Assembly (NCBI GenBank): GCA_002049455.2
Contig: KV919129.1
Span: 1 to 64,000, forward strand
Direction: 5' to 3'
Length of the DNA: 64,000 nucleotides
Source of the DNA: Porphyra umbilicalis
Taxonomy: Eukaryota; Rhodophyta; Bangiophyceae; Bangiales; Bangiaceae
Positions 1 through 10,467 of the stretch are shown here, one piece after another (within the stretch, counting starts at the first letter, position 1; each line of letters opens with the position of its first letter). The notes beneath the pieces are model-generated. The model was not told the origin of the DNA. It saw only the letters and a list, made by a program, of their open reading frames with translations, and searched no databases. The position numbers and the translations under genes were made by a program.

Positions 1-1513
1 CCACCAGAGGACTGCGCTGGAAAGGGGGTGTCTTTGGTCAGAGGTGCGCCGTCCGTCGCGCGAAGACTCAAACGATCGATCAACCAAGGCCCCTCTCAAC
101 TGAGGCTATCTCCTCATGTCTTCGGGCGATTTTTTTCTTCGAATACCCAGGGGTGCCCCGGTTTGATTTTGATCATAACAGCCGTGTATTTGAAGATTAG
201 AAAACGTGTCGACTCAGGATGGGGTACTTTCTACGATCAACTGCACGCAGGCGATACTTGGTGACGATCAGGGGATCGCCGCGCCCAGTTGACGCTTGGC
301 CGTGGGCCGCCCGCGCGCTGCTTGGTCGCGTGAGACCGTGCAGTCTACCGTGGGGCGCTGTTGGTGCGGAGTGTGTGGTTTGGCGTCATCGAGCAACGCC
401 GCTGCTATTTTGCCGCGGCCTCTAGTGCCCTCTTTTTTCTGCCTGTCTCCCCTCCCCCCCTGACGGTGGTGGACGCGCCTCGTGTCGCGTCCAGCCCGTA
501 CGTATCTTCTACGTCCGACCCCCACCCGCTCGATTGTTGTGCCCGAGGACATGCGGGATTAGATCGGCCCATTGCAGCCGAACCGCAACATGGTGGTGCG
601 TGGGGGGGACATGGGGGCGACGAAGGCGGCGGCTAGTGGCCGTCAAGAGGCAAAGGGGGGGGGGTCGGCCGCGGGAGAGGGGGGGGGTGTACGAGAGGCT
701 TCCGGTGGAAACCCGTGCATAACGCTGTGAGAAGGCAAGCAACGCCAAGATGAGGCGGCTTGGAGCTGCTGTTGTTGCATGTGGCGCGTCCGCGCGTGCG
801 GTAATACTCGCACGATAATACTCGCACTCCACATACATCGATTGGCGACTGTACAGTACTACTCAGAATCACTACTCAGAATCATCCTGTACCATTCATG
901 GGTCATTTTCGCTGCTCCCGGATCACAGGAAATCCGTCGGATGTGGCTTCATACTCGTTGCTGTGATACGACATGTCTCGTGTTCCTCCCTCTCCCTGTC
1001 TGTGCCGCTGCTGTAAACGCGACCACCTTCCCCGCCCGCCCACAGTAGCGACAGGCGGCGGACTCAGGTGTGCGGGCGGCCATCCTTAATCCACCGCGCG
1101 TTTCTGCCTCTCGCCGCCGCGCCCGACCGGCGTCGGGTACGGGGCGGCCGGGGCGGAAGGGAGATCAGCAGCGGCACTGGGGTTCGGGCGCCCTTCCCCG
1201 CCCGCGTCCTGCCCGTCGCGTCAGCGCCGAGCGCGCCGAGCCCCCCAACGCGCAAAACCACCGCCCTCTTGCCCGCACAGGCCATGGAGCCGCCATCGCA
1301 GTCGGCACCCTCCGCCTACCCGCCCCGGCTGGATGGTCACACACATCCGTGGCTACTGTGCCCCACACATCCGCGGTCAGCTGTGCGCCACCGAACGGCC
1401 TGGCCACACGAGACCACGAACGTCCCTGCAGGGCAGCCACGGTCACCGCGGTGGCTGCAGGCACGGTGCGTGCAGCCGCCGCCCTACAGCACCGCCACAC
1501 AGCCGCAGCGCCG
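1..1513. other. No gene supported; GC- and C/T-rich DNA
   Basis: Short open frames overlap on both strands with no recognisable domain, no conserved start context and strongly skewed composition (G-runs near 650-690, C/T-rich blocks). I see no tRNA, rRNA or transposon end here. Confidence 0.5.
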
Positions 1514-1590
1514 CTCTGCAGCACTGCGGGAGGGCACCGCCACGCCCACTCTGCAGCACTGCGGGGGGGCTCGGAGAGGTATAAAACCAG
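1514..1590 (+). promoter_or_regulatory. Possible core promoter: paired direct repeats upstream of a TATA box
   Basis: A 17-bp direct repeat, CTCTGCAGCACTGCGGG, occurs at 1514 and again at 1549, and the second copy is followed about 15 bp later by TATAAAA at about 1580. Paired elements immediately upstream of a TATA box look like a promoter. No convincing coding region follows, so it may belong to a non-coding transcript or to a decayed element. This is inference from motif spacing only. Confidence 0.25.
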
Positions 1591-1823
1591 CGGCGGCTGA
1601 CCCTCCCCACCCTTCAGGCGAACGCCACAGTCCCAGCACCGTCCTCCGACACCCGTCCCCTCCACCCTCCACCACCGCCCCGTTCCCCCGCCCGTCACCC
1701 GGCACCCCCTTCACTCGGCATCCGCCCCCCACCTGCACCCCCCCACCCTGCATCCCCCCTCCACCCGGCCTCACACACCCCCCCCCGCATCGCTCCACAT
1801 CTCCGATCCTCTACTTCCCACTC

Positions 1824-2016
1824 AAGTCATTCTCATGCTCGCATCAATGTAAGTTTCCTCTGCAACCATGCAAGCATGTACGTCTTCCCTCATCCTACAT
1901 TCATCCCCCATGTCCCTACCCCCCCACGTGAGTCATTTTCATGTCCGCACCAATGTAAGTTTCCTCTGCAACCATGCGAGCATGTACGTCTTCCCTCATC
2001 TTATATTCCCCCCCAT
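1824..2016 (+). repeat. Tandem duplication, about 106-bp unit, two copies
   Basis: The segment starting AGTCATTCTCATG at 1825 is repeated with a few substitutions at 1931. Both copies share CAATGTAAGTTTCCTCTGCA and the following CATGTACGTCTTCCCTCATC. The offset is 106 bp. It leads directly into the minisatellite downstream. Confidence 0.8.
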
Positions 2017-2036
2017 GTCCCTCGCCCCCCCATGTG

Positions 2037-2383
2037 CCCATGTCCCTCCACCTCACATGTCCCTCCACCTCACATGTCCCTCCACCTCACATGTCCCTCC
2101 CCCCCCATGCCCCTCCCCCCCCATGCCCCTCCCCCACCCATGTCCCTCCCCCCCCCATGTCCCTCCCCCCCCCATGCCCCTCCCCCACCCATGTCCCTCC
2201 CCCCCCCATGTCCCTCCCCCCCCCATGTCCCTCCCCCCCCATGTCCCTCCCCCCCCCATGTCCCTCCCCCCCACATGTCCCTCCCCCCCCATGTCCCTCC
2301 CCCCCACATGTCCCTCCCCCCCACATGTCCCTCCCCCCACATGTCCCTCCCCCCCACATGTCCCTCCCCTCTCCATGTCCCGG
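2037..2383 (+). repeat. Minisatellite with a 17-18 bp unit, about 20 copies
   Basis: The unit is CATGTCCCTCC followed by a C-rich tail of six to seven bases, repeated about 20 times. The first three copies are identical (tail ACCTCA), and later copies vary in C-tract length. Because the unit length drifts between 17 and 18, long Pro/Met/Ser-rich open frames appear in several frames on this strand and Gly/His-rich ones on the other. These frames are by-products of the repeat and not genes. Confidence 0.9.
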
Positions 2384-4656
2384 CACCCGCGGGTCGGTCT
2401 TCGTCCGTCTATTTCGCACAAGACCTCGCTGTCAAGACAAGTGCCTTGCCTGCTGGTCAGGTCCGACTCCAACCCGTCCTATAACTGCCCGCTCCGAGCT
2501 GCGCCAAGAGAAATCCCATGATGTGCCGATTTACACTAAACCACTTTTCGACGAAACTGCAGCCGCTGGCGGCGAAGCCGATATAAAATAATAAGACAGT
2601 TATCCCACCACAATGCCCACTACCACCCGAGTGGAGCGCTGCCGCCCGGTCGATTTAAGGAAGGCGGTGGTCGTGGCAAAGGCCGCACTGCCTCCCGACT
2701 TTTGCCATTCTACTGCAGACCCAGCTGAGCGGGAAGGATGCGAGCCGCGCCCCCATCACTGGGCCATCCCCACCCCCTTGACGCACACACACGTCTCTCT
2801 CGGGCAAGCTGCTCTGCCAGCGGCGAACACCTCCGCTCCCGTCAAAGCTTGCGTGGGTGAGCGGGTACGTCCCGCCGGCTGCAACCAAGCCAGCGATCAG
2901 CTTGGGCCACCGCCGCGACTGCCAACCGCAGACACGACCGCTACACTCAGGTGCCACTCGAGAGGAGTGTGCGGGGCCTTTTCACCTCAGCTGTCTGCCC
3001 GCCGCCGCCCACCGCCCCCCTGTCCCCCACTGTGGCATCCCGGCCGTTGCCGCTGGCCCTCACGGCTTAGCGACGCGAAAAGAACCCAGACAGCATGCCG
3101 TCCTGCTCCCCCCTCGCTGCCCTGACATTTCCAGCAAGTGGTGCCGCGCAATCTAAGAGAAAATAAACAATGGCCACCCCCATCCCTGCTGACACCTCCC
3201 TACCATCAACTCGTACGTCCCCCCCCCCCTTGACGTCCCGTACGTCGCAGGCGGTCGCTGTCGCAGGCGCCACGCCCCCCGTCTTCCGACGCGGTGGCGT
3301 CCCGCCGCTCCCACCGCCGCGCCGCTCGCCACCGACGCCGTCACGCGGGGCTGGTGGGCGGCCCTCCTCCCCGGCCCGGTACGTGCCGCCGCGCCAGCTG
3401 GGGCGCGCCCGCCCCGCCCGCCCGCGCGGGGCGCCCCCCCCCCCGCCGCAAGCGCGGCCGCCGCGCGTCGACCGCCGGTCGGCCGCCCCCACCCCGCCGT
3501 GGCGCTCGACGCACACCGTCGGGGCGCCAGACCAGCACCGCGGTGGCACCCCCCACCGACGGCCGCGACGCCACCCCACCCGCTGACGCGTGTCGGCCGA
3601 CGCACGCACGCCACACGGCCACCCTCCCCCCCCCCGCCGCCATCAATTGTCCCCACCCGCGCGGTTGGCGGCGGTCTCGGCGCCCGCGCGCGTTGGGCAC
3701 GACGGGTGCCCCCGTTGGGTGGCGGTACCCCCCTTCCCCCGCGCCACCCCGCCGCACGGCCGCGCGCGCCCGCCCACCGCCGCACCCGCCGTCGGCCCGG
3801 GTGGGCGGGTCGGCACAGCCGCCGCAGCCGACCGCCGACCGCCGACCGCACCGTCGCCGCCGACCCACTGCCGCCCCCACCACCGCGTGACTCCGCACCC
3901 GCCGCCGCACCGCCCGCCAGCTGTGACAGCGTGCGCGCCGCCGCCCCCCGCCTCCGCGGCGACGCGTGCGGCGGCACAGTGCCCGTCGTCTGTCCCCGCC
4001 GTGCCGGTCGGCGGCGGCGGCGCAGCGGGCGCGTTGCGTCCACCCCCGCGTCTGGGGTCACTGTGAGTGCAACAAAGAGTAGGCGGCTGCATCCGGCAGC
4101 GGCGGCGGCGACAGTGGCCGCCGCCGCACAATCAGGGAGCCGGTGGCGTCGAGCAGCGGCGGCGCGGGATGGGGCGGGTGGTGCGCTGTGCGGCGTGGCG
4201 CTCCGCGGGGGGACGCGGCGGGGCGGGGCGTGGCCCGGCGGGGAGGGGCGGGGCGAGAAGGGGCGGGACGGGGCGGAGCGGGGCGTGGCGGAGTGGGGTG
4301 GGGATGGCCGGGCGGACAATGGCGGTGGCGGGCGGGAACAGGAACAGGCACCAGAGGGAATGTGCGGGGGAAGCCAGGGAACAGGACGGGACGGGAAACC
4401 GTGGGTGCGACGAGTATGGGGCTTCTCTGTCTCTGTTCAAACCAGGCTGGATTGGAAAGGAGTACAGTGCGTTCTCGTTACAAGAGAATCGTAGGGGAGA
4501 AACGGGCGTGCCCCGCATCCTGGGCGCGTGTCTCCAGTCGCGCCGGCCCAAAAATGGGATCGAAGGGATGGCTTTCGATGTCAAATCGAAAACTCTGTTC
4601 GATACCGATGGGCTTTGAATGTCGACCGATGGCGATTGGGGTACAGCATGACTGTT
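2384..4656. other. No gene supported; extremely GC-rich tract
   Basis: From about 3170 to 4340 the DNA is so GC-rich that long frames open on both strands at once, with Arg/Pro/Ala composition and no domain. A purine-rich block at about 4190-4310, with many GGGG runs on the plus strand, could form G-quadruplexes. Nothing here supports a protein or RNA gene. Confidence 0.5.
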
Positions 4657-4731
4657 GATGGGATGGTGATCGCGATCCGCATCGCAAATCTGTGCGCGAT
4701 GGGATGGTGGTCGCGATCCTCATCGCAAATC
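4657..4731 (+). repeat. Short tandem duplication, 41-bp offset
   Basis: GATGGGATGGTGATCGCGAT at 4657 is repeated with one change at 4698. Both copies continue into a CATCGCAAATC block. It lies about 600 bp upstream of the NLR-like gene. Function unknown. Confidence 0.7.
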
Positions 4732-5283
4732 CACCCATCGAGTGCCCATCGAGATGGGCCCATCTGTCCGGGGGGCCGTTCGGTGGGACTGAACGACCCG
4801 GCGACTATCGGCTACGATAGCAGAATGGAAGAAACGCAAATCTCACAGCGGTCAGTTGTCGCGTTTGCTAAACTGCTGTCTCTTGTGTGCGCAAGGCGGG
4901 CTCTGTCTCGGATGGGGCACAGGCAGAAAGCTGCCTGATACTCGTCAATCTGACCCGGCCCTGCACGGTGGTACCACCACTCACATCGGCTGTCTGCTCC
5001 AGAGTCTTCTGCGCGAGCTGCGCGGCGCAGCCTGGCACGGGATTCAGCTGCTCTCGCGTTGCCTTTCGTGCATCCGCGACTCACACAGCGTCGGTTTGGC
5101 GTTTTGTGACGAGGACGCGCCCCTGAGCGCTTGGATAGAGGCTCACGCGAGGATTTCCTGACGGTCGGCTCGGTGCAGGGAGTTTGGTAGCGGCGGTGCG
5201 CTCTGCGGGAGTGCACCTGAGTTGGGTTGCTGCCGCGGTGGGGCTGAGTGCAACGTTATTGCAAGGGATACGCTCTATTGGCT

Positions 5284-8200
5284 ATGGTCGTGATGGCCTG
5301 CCCATGGAGGATCTGTCTTTGTTGGGGCCCTGGTGAGCGTGCTGGGGTAGCTTCACCGGCTACGGCGACTGCTACGGCTGAGTTGTCGACGGCGGCTGGC
5401 GACGGCAAGCCGTGTACCCATTTGAGCAGCAATCAAAGAGAGCACAACTCGATGGGTCTTTCGTCGTCGGCTCTCCCCGCTGCTCGATCGTCACCAGCAG
5501 CCGTTGGTGGCAGTCGTGGTGACGGTACTGAGAGAGGTCTTCCTCTGATGGATGGTGCAGCTACTGCATCTTATGGTGGAAGTGGCAGGGATGATCACAC
5601 TGTCGGTGGCGGGTGTTGTGATGCCGCTGACAAGGTCACGGGCGCGGAGAGCGGCGGACACACCAACCGGCTTGACCAAGTGGCGGGAAGGGACTATTCG
5701 CTGACGAAGTTTCGAGTGGTGTCATGTGTGCACCCAACTCGCAAGGTTGTTCCTGGCTCCGAGGTGCACGCATGCCTTGGCCGCAACGTCTACATATTGT
5801 GGAGCACTTCCCGACGAGCAGCACCCGCGACAGTAGCCTCTTTCCGTGCTGCTCGCCCATCCTGCATTCTCTTGGAGCGCGGCGCGGGCGCCCTGAGAGT
5901 TGCGGGCGAGGAGGAGGCCGCAGCTGGTGGTGGGCACCACACCAACCGCCTGTTGTTTTTGAGGGGCAAGGAGAGCAGCTCTACATCCAGCGTTCAAGAC
6001 CTGTCGGACGTTCAGCTGCTGCTCGAGGCGCCGTCGACGGGCATCTGCGCATCTTGGGTGACGGGAGGGCGGTCTCTCTTGACCCCGTGGGAGGTGCTGG
6101 TGGGCGCCGGCTTGAGCGGATGGAAGGAGGCCACGTGGGTGCATGAGCTGCTGAAGTCGGTGTTACCGCCGCTCCCGGAGGCCGCGGATGGGCGGCTTGG
6201 CACCGCATCAAGGATACTTGGTCACCACGGACGGCTTTTTGTGCTTAATGTGCAGCACTGGCTGGCGCCGTCAGCTTCTATCGAACCGACTGGTACGAGC
6301 GCCATCGGCCAAGTGGCGGACGTGGTCGACCAAGTGAGTAGCGTACCGGTCGTCGGACCCGTGCTGCGCTTGAGTCTCCTCGTCGTTCAAGTCGGTGCTC
6401 TGGCGGTTTTGGCGGAGGGCCATGACGCTCGGCGCAAGGACGCGGTTAAGAGGTGCGAGGACTTAGCCTTTGACCTTCTCTGCCGCATCTTTGAACAACT
6501 GCGCAACGACCCGACCGAGTTTGGCGCTGCTCATATTGAGCAGCTGTGTTCGTTGATGGCGCACGTGGAACACGTCCTGGAGGAGGTCGAGGCTACTTTC
6601 TTCATGACGCCCGTCAAGAACATGATGGCGAGCGCTCTTGTGGACGGGTGGGAAAGGCGGCTCAAGGACATCCACGACAAGCAGGTCACCTTGAACGCGC
6701 ACGGAGCGGTTGGCCGTGCGGTTGACCGGTTGGAAAGCGGCGTGGACGGGTTGATGAGGCGCGTGTCTGAGCTGAGGCGTCAACGGGCGGGGAGCGTCCC
6801 CGTCGAGCCGGACCTGTCAATGTACGAGATGGGCTGGCGTCCCCCCGTCTTGGGCGGCGACCACGTGGCGGGCGTCGGCAATCATGACCGTGTGGAGTTT
6901 GCGATCGTGTCGATGCTTGACGGCTACGCGCATGGAGAAGCCACCGAGGCCCCGCGAGTGGGCCTCTATGGGATTGGTGGTTGTGGAAAGTCGACTGCCT
7001 GTGCGGAGGTCGCAACGTGCGAGCGGGTGCGCACACTGTTCCCCCGGGGCACGGTCTGGGTGCAGCTGAACGACACGTCTACCTCGGAGACAGTCGCCAC
7101 TGCAGTCTTGGCTCTTGTGTACCAGTTGTGCGGGGAGGCCGCAACGAAACGCTGTCAGCGGCTGACACGGAGCAAGGACTTTGTATCGCTGGTGGCTTCG
7201 GACATGCAGGCGTCCTTGGTGGCAGATGCGTCCAAGTGGCTGATCATTATTGACGACGTACGCTTCGACCAGGTCGGCATGCTGACGCAACTACTGCTTG
7301 TCGTGCCGCGAGCTGCCCCGGTGTTGTTCACCACGCGGTCTGAGATGGTCGTCGCTCTGGTGACGGGCGCGATACGGATGGCCATTAGCTGCTGGCCAGA
7401 AGATGATGCTCGGGCGCTGCTGACCAAGGCTATCGGCAAGAGGCCAAGCATCGGCACGAGGCCAAGCAAGAACGATTCGACGTTCTCGGCTGAGGAGGAG
7501 ACCGCGTGGGTACGGCGGGTGCTCGACCTGACGCATTGCCACGTTCTATCCGTGAGTATCGTAGCGGCCCTCCTCTCGGCCCGCTGCGGAATGTGGCGGC
7601 CGGTAGTGGCGGCGCTGGAGCACCAATGGACGGACCCCTCCTTTCAGCGTCCTCTGTCCGGACTGAATCCGAGGCGTTCCGTGCGGGCGACGCTTGATAC
7701 AAGCCTAGAGCTTCTCCCTGACGACGTGCACCGCCGAGCGTTTGCAGCCCTTGGTGTCTTATCCGCCAACGAGCAGATTGGTTTGCACGTGCTCGATCGC
7801 CTGTGGCGGCCGCAACTCTGTGTCGTCGGTGGTGCAAGTGAGGGTGGTTGCCTCTCACTCCCACAAACGCACTGTGTCGAGGACCACGCGGTGCATCCGG
7901 GCGTTCTTCGGCTCGTGGATGCTCTCGTGCGGGCCGGACTCCTTCATCAAGAAGTCGCTGACGGGGACCTAGCAGGTGTAGTCCTTCATCCGGTCGTATG
8001 TGGTTATGCCCACAGCTTGCTGGGTGACGGCTTCGTTGCCGCCCATCAGCGGCTGGTGGATGAGTACGCCAGACACTGCCCCGCAGACCACGCGGACGCG
8101 CATGGGTGGCTCGGCTACCATTTTTGGACGACAGCTGATGATGGCTACTGGTGTAACAACGTAGCGCGGCATGCGGTGGCAAGTGAGGACATCTTCGCGC

Positions 8201-9069
8201 TGGCGTCTTTGGCAACTGATGAGTGGTACGCTGCTCGTGCGCGGACGGGGTCAACCGTCGGGCACCAAGCTGATGTGAGGTTGGTGCTGACGTCGCTGCG
8301 TGCTATGGTGGACGACACAGATCACTGGGTACACGACTCCCCGGTGCTCCTGGGCGCCGCACACTGGGGTCTGGCAATGGCCTTCCTCCGTCGCCTGGGG
8401 TGCAAGACGGCAGCAAACCAGGAGGCTGCCCTCATCCTGCTGCGGCGAGGCTTGGATGAGGTATCGCAAGCCGCTGCTCCTTTGCTTTGGGCGGAGATGC
8501 AGAACGACTTGGGCAACGTGTACTCGTATCGAGTTTCTGGCGACAAGGCGGCCAACTTTCAGAAAGCCGTTCGCTGCTACTACCACGCGCTGGAGGTGCG
8601 GATGCAAGAGACGCTGGCATGGGCAGAGACTCAGCACTGCTTGGGCATGGCGTACGCGGATCGAGAAGGCGGTGACAAGGTGGCAAACATGGAGGAGGCG
8701 TTGGCGTACTTCCGGCGCGCCCTCGACGTGCGCACTCGAGACGCCGCGCCGCTGCAATGGGCCGACACGACCCTCGAAATGGGCGCGGCCTATTCTGAGC
8801 GGGTTGACGGCGACAAGGCTGTCAACTTGGAAGAGGCGGTGGCGTGCTACGGGCGCGCGCTCGAGGTGTGGACGCGTGATCAGTTGCCGCTGCAATGGGT
8901 AGCGGCGCAGCACAGCTTGGGCAGGGCATTCACTCAGCGGGTGGACGGCGACAAGTCTGCAAACTTGGAAGAGGCGGTGGCCTGCTACCGGCGTGCCCTC
9001 GAGGTGTGGACGCGTGCGACGGTGCCGCAGCAATGGGCATCTACGCAGCTCAAGTTGGCTGAAGTTTAA
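5284..9069 (+). CDS. NLR-like receptor: HeLo/MLKL-like helical domain, NB-ARC ATPase, first TPRs; ends at an in-frame TAA
   Basis: Numbered from the first ATG (5284), residues 340-500 form an all-helical region beginning with a VPVVGP-type motif. It resembles the N-terminal four-helix bundle of MLKL and fungal HeLo-type cell-death domains (my judgement from pattern, not a search). The NB-ARC ATPase follows: P-loop GIGGCGKST at about 563-571, Walker B LIIIDDV at about 653-659, a VLFTTRS RNBS-B strand at about 680-686, a winged-helix segment around 800-840, and VVLHPVV near 900 in the place of the MHD motif. TPR units of 44-46 residues start near residue 1039. In the known family the ATPase acts as an ADP/ATP switch and the repeats as sensor, in the cytosol or at membranes. 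A second candidate start at 5452 begins MGLSSS, a possible N-myristoylation signal. Residues 1-340 match nothing I know. No intron is needed. The TAA at 9067 cuts the TPR array. Confidence 0.82.
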   Translation: MVVMACPWRICLCWGPGERAGVASPATATATAELSTAAGDGKPCTHLSSNQREHNSMGLSSSALPAARSSPAAVGGSRGDGTERGLPLMDGAATASYGGSGRDDHTVGGGCCDAADKVTGAESGGHTNRLDQVAGRDYSLTKFRVVSCVHPTRKVVPGSEVHACLGRNVYILWSTSRRAAPATVASFRAARPSCILLERGAGALRVAGEEEAAAGGGHHTNRLLFLRGKESSSTSSVQDLSDVQLLLEAPSTGICASWVTGGRSLLTPWEVLVGAGLSGWKEATWVHELLKSVLPPLPEAADGRLGTASRILGHHGRLFVLNVQHWLAPSASIEPTGTSAIGQVADVVDQVSSVPVVGPVLRLSLLVVQVGALAVLAEGHDARRKDAVKRCEDLAFDLLCRIFEQLRNDPTEFGAAHIEQLCSLMAHVEHVLEEVEATFFMTPVKNMMASALVDGWERRLKDIHDKQVTLNAHGAVGRAVDRLESGVDGLMRRVSELRRQRAGSVPVEPDLSMYEMGWRPPVLGGDHVAGVGNHDRVEFAIVSMLDGYAHGEATEAPRVGLYGIGGCGKSTACAEVATCERVRTLFPRGTVWVQLNDTSTSETVATAVLALVYQLCGEAATKRCQRLTRSKDFVSLVASDMQASLVADASKWLIIIDDVRFDQVGMLTQLLLVVPRAAPVLFTTRSEMVVALVTGAIRMAISCWPEDDARALLTKAIGKRPSIGTRPSKNDSTFSAEEETAWVRRVLDLTHCHVLSVSIVAALLSARCGMWRPVVAALEHQWTDPSFQRPLSGLNPRRSVRATLDTSLELLPDDVHRRAFAALGVLSANEQIGLHVLDRLWRPQLCVVGGASEGGCLSLPQTHCVEDHAVHPGVLRLVDALVRAGLLHQEVADGDLAGVVLHPVVCGYAHSLLGDGFVAAHQRLVDEYARHCPADHADAHGWLGYHFWTTADDGYWCNNVARHAVASEDIFALASLATDEWYAARARTGSTVGHQADVRLVLTSLRAMVDDTDHWVHDSPVLLGAAHWGLAMAFLRRLGCKTAANQEAALILLRRGLDEVSQAAAPLLWAEMQNDLGNVYSYRVSGDKAANFQKAVRCYYHALEVRMQETLAWAETQHCLGMAYADREGGDKVANMEEALAYFRRALDVRTRDAAPLQWADTTLEMGAAYSERVDGDKAVNLEEAVACYGRALEVWTRDQLPLQWVAAQHSLGRAFTQRVDGDKSANLEEAVACYRRALEVWTRATVPQQWASTQLKLAEV

Positions 9070-10340
9070 GAGCAGCGCATGGGCTGCGACACGGACGCGA
9101 AACAAGACCTTAAGGAGGAGATGCTGGCTTGCTACCGACGCGCCCTCGACGTGTGGACGCGGGAGGCATCGCCTGATGCCTGGGCACAGACGCAGGACCG
9201 CATGGGCAGGGCGTATGAGCAGGTGGTGGACGGCGACAGGGCAGCCAACGTGGAGAAGGCGATGGCGTGCTACCAACGCGCCCTTGACGTGTGGACGCGG
9301 GAGGCGGCACCTCATGCCTGGGCACAGAAGCAGGACCGCATGGGCAGGGCGTATGAGCAGGTGGTGGACGGCGACAGGGCGGTCAACTTGGCGAACGCGA
9401 TGGCATGCTACCAACGCGCCCTCGACGTGTGGACGCGCGAGGCGGCGCCTGATGCCTGGGCACAGACGCAGGACCGCATGGGCAGGGCGTATGAGCAGGT
9501 GGTGGACGGCGACAGGGCGGCCAACGCGGAGAAGGCGGTGGCATGCTACCAACGCGCCCTCGACGTGTGGACGCGGGAGGCATCGCCTGATGCCTGGGCA
9601 CAGACGCAGAACCGCATGGGCAGGGCGTATGAGCAGGTGGTGGACGGCGACAGGGCAGCCAACGTGGAGAAGGCGGTGGCATGCTACCAACGCGCCCTGG
9701 ACGTGTGGACGCTGGGCGCGGCGTCCTTGCAATGGGCCAGGACGCAGGTCCGTCTTGCCCACGCGTACAAGAAGCTGGTGGGTGATGACGAAGTGGCTAA
9801 CGAGGCCAAGATGGAGCAGATGAAGGCGTGTTTCCGTTGCGCGCTTGAAGTTTGGACGCGGGAGTCGGCGCCGACTTCGTGGGCCGAGACGCTCTTCAGC
9901 ATGGGCGAGGCCTGTATGTGGTGGGCGCATGGCGACAAGGCAGCGAGCATGGCGGAGGCGGTGGCGTGCTACAGGTGCGTCCTTGAAGTCTGGTCGCGGG
10001 AGGCTGCGCCAATGAAGTGGGCTATGGCGCAGCTGAACATGGCCTACGCGCTCAGGCGGCGCGCCAGCAGCGACGCGGCGGCAGACATGGAGGAGGCGCT
10101 GGTATGTTACCAACTCGCCCTCGAGGTGGTGACGCGAGAGTATGATGCGCATGAATGGGCCAGGGTGCAGTTCAGTATGGGCACGGCGTACGCGGAGCGG
10201 GTGTACGGTGACAAGGCGGCCAACTGGGAGGACGCGGTGGCGTGCTACCGGCGTGTACTCACGGTGCGGACGCGGGAGGCGACCCCACAGCTGTGGGCCA
10301 ATACGATGTGGAGGATGGTGGTTGCCCTCCATGGTGGCGG
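8398..10340 (+). repeat. TPR-encoding tandem repeat array (about 14 units, mostly 138 bp)
   Basis: Units begin at a GGCGAC/GGTGAC (Gly-Asp) codon pair: 8539, 8671, 8809, 8947, a degenerate copy near 9085, then 9232, 9370, 9508, 9646 and, more diverged, 9784, 9931, 10069 and 10207. After the first 132-bp step the spacing is almost always 138 bp (46 residues). The copies at 9232, 9370 and 9508 are nearly identical in DNA, including synonymous sites. Differences concentrate at a few codons after the Gly-Asp-Arg pair and around the second helix. This looks like recent unit amplification or gene conversion. Confidence 0.9.
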
Positions 10341-10467
10341 GTATTGGGTAGAGGCGTTGGAGAGAGCCCGCGCGCTGCAGGCCTTTGGGAGCAAGTGGGA
10401 GTGGTGGGGCGAGACGGAAGCCGCTCTCGCTGTCCGAGTGTCGCAGCTGGAGCGCGAGGTTGAGTAA
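9070..10467 (+). pseudogene. Continuation of the NLR TPR array in the same frame after the TAA
   Basis: The frame after the TAA at 9067-9069 is identical to that of the upstream part and carries the same TPR pattern without interruption (ACYRRALDVWTRE-type helices), ending at TAA 10465-10467. Together the two parts would make a protein of about 1,730 residues. The single stop is therefore a nonsense mutation, a sequencing error or a read-through site, not the natural end. The segment could also be translated alone from the ATG at 9079, but a TPR-only protein starting in mid-repeat is less likely. The last 60 residues lack the repeat and form a charged helical cap. Confidence 0.75.

Noticed and set aside
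2037-2383. Proline-rich protein encoded by the minisatellite
   Set aside because: Frames are open in several registers at once and change with the C-tract length of each unit, as expected for a repeat rather than a gene.
3153-4494. Long frames of 330-390 codons on both strands
   Set aside because: They overlap each other completely in extremely GC-rich DNA, where stops are rare. The composition is Arg/Pro/Ala with no domain.
8539-9783. CRISPR-like array (regular repeats)
   Set aside because: The repeats are contiguous coding TPR units without spacers, in a eukaryotic-type gene.
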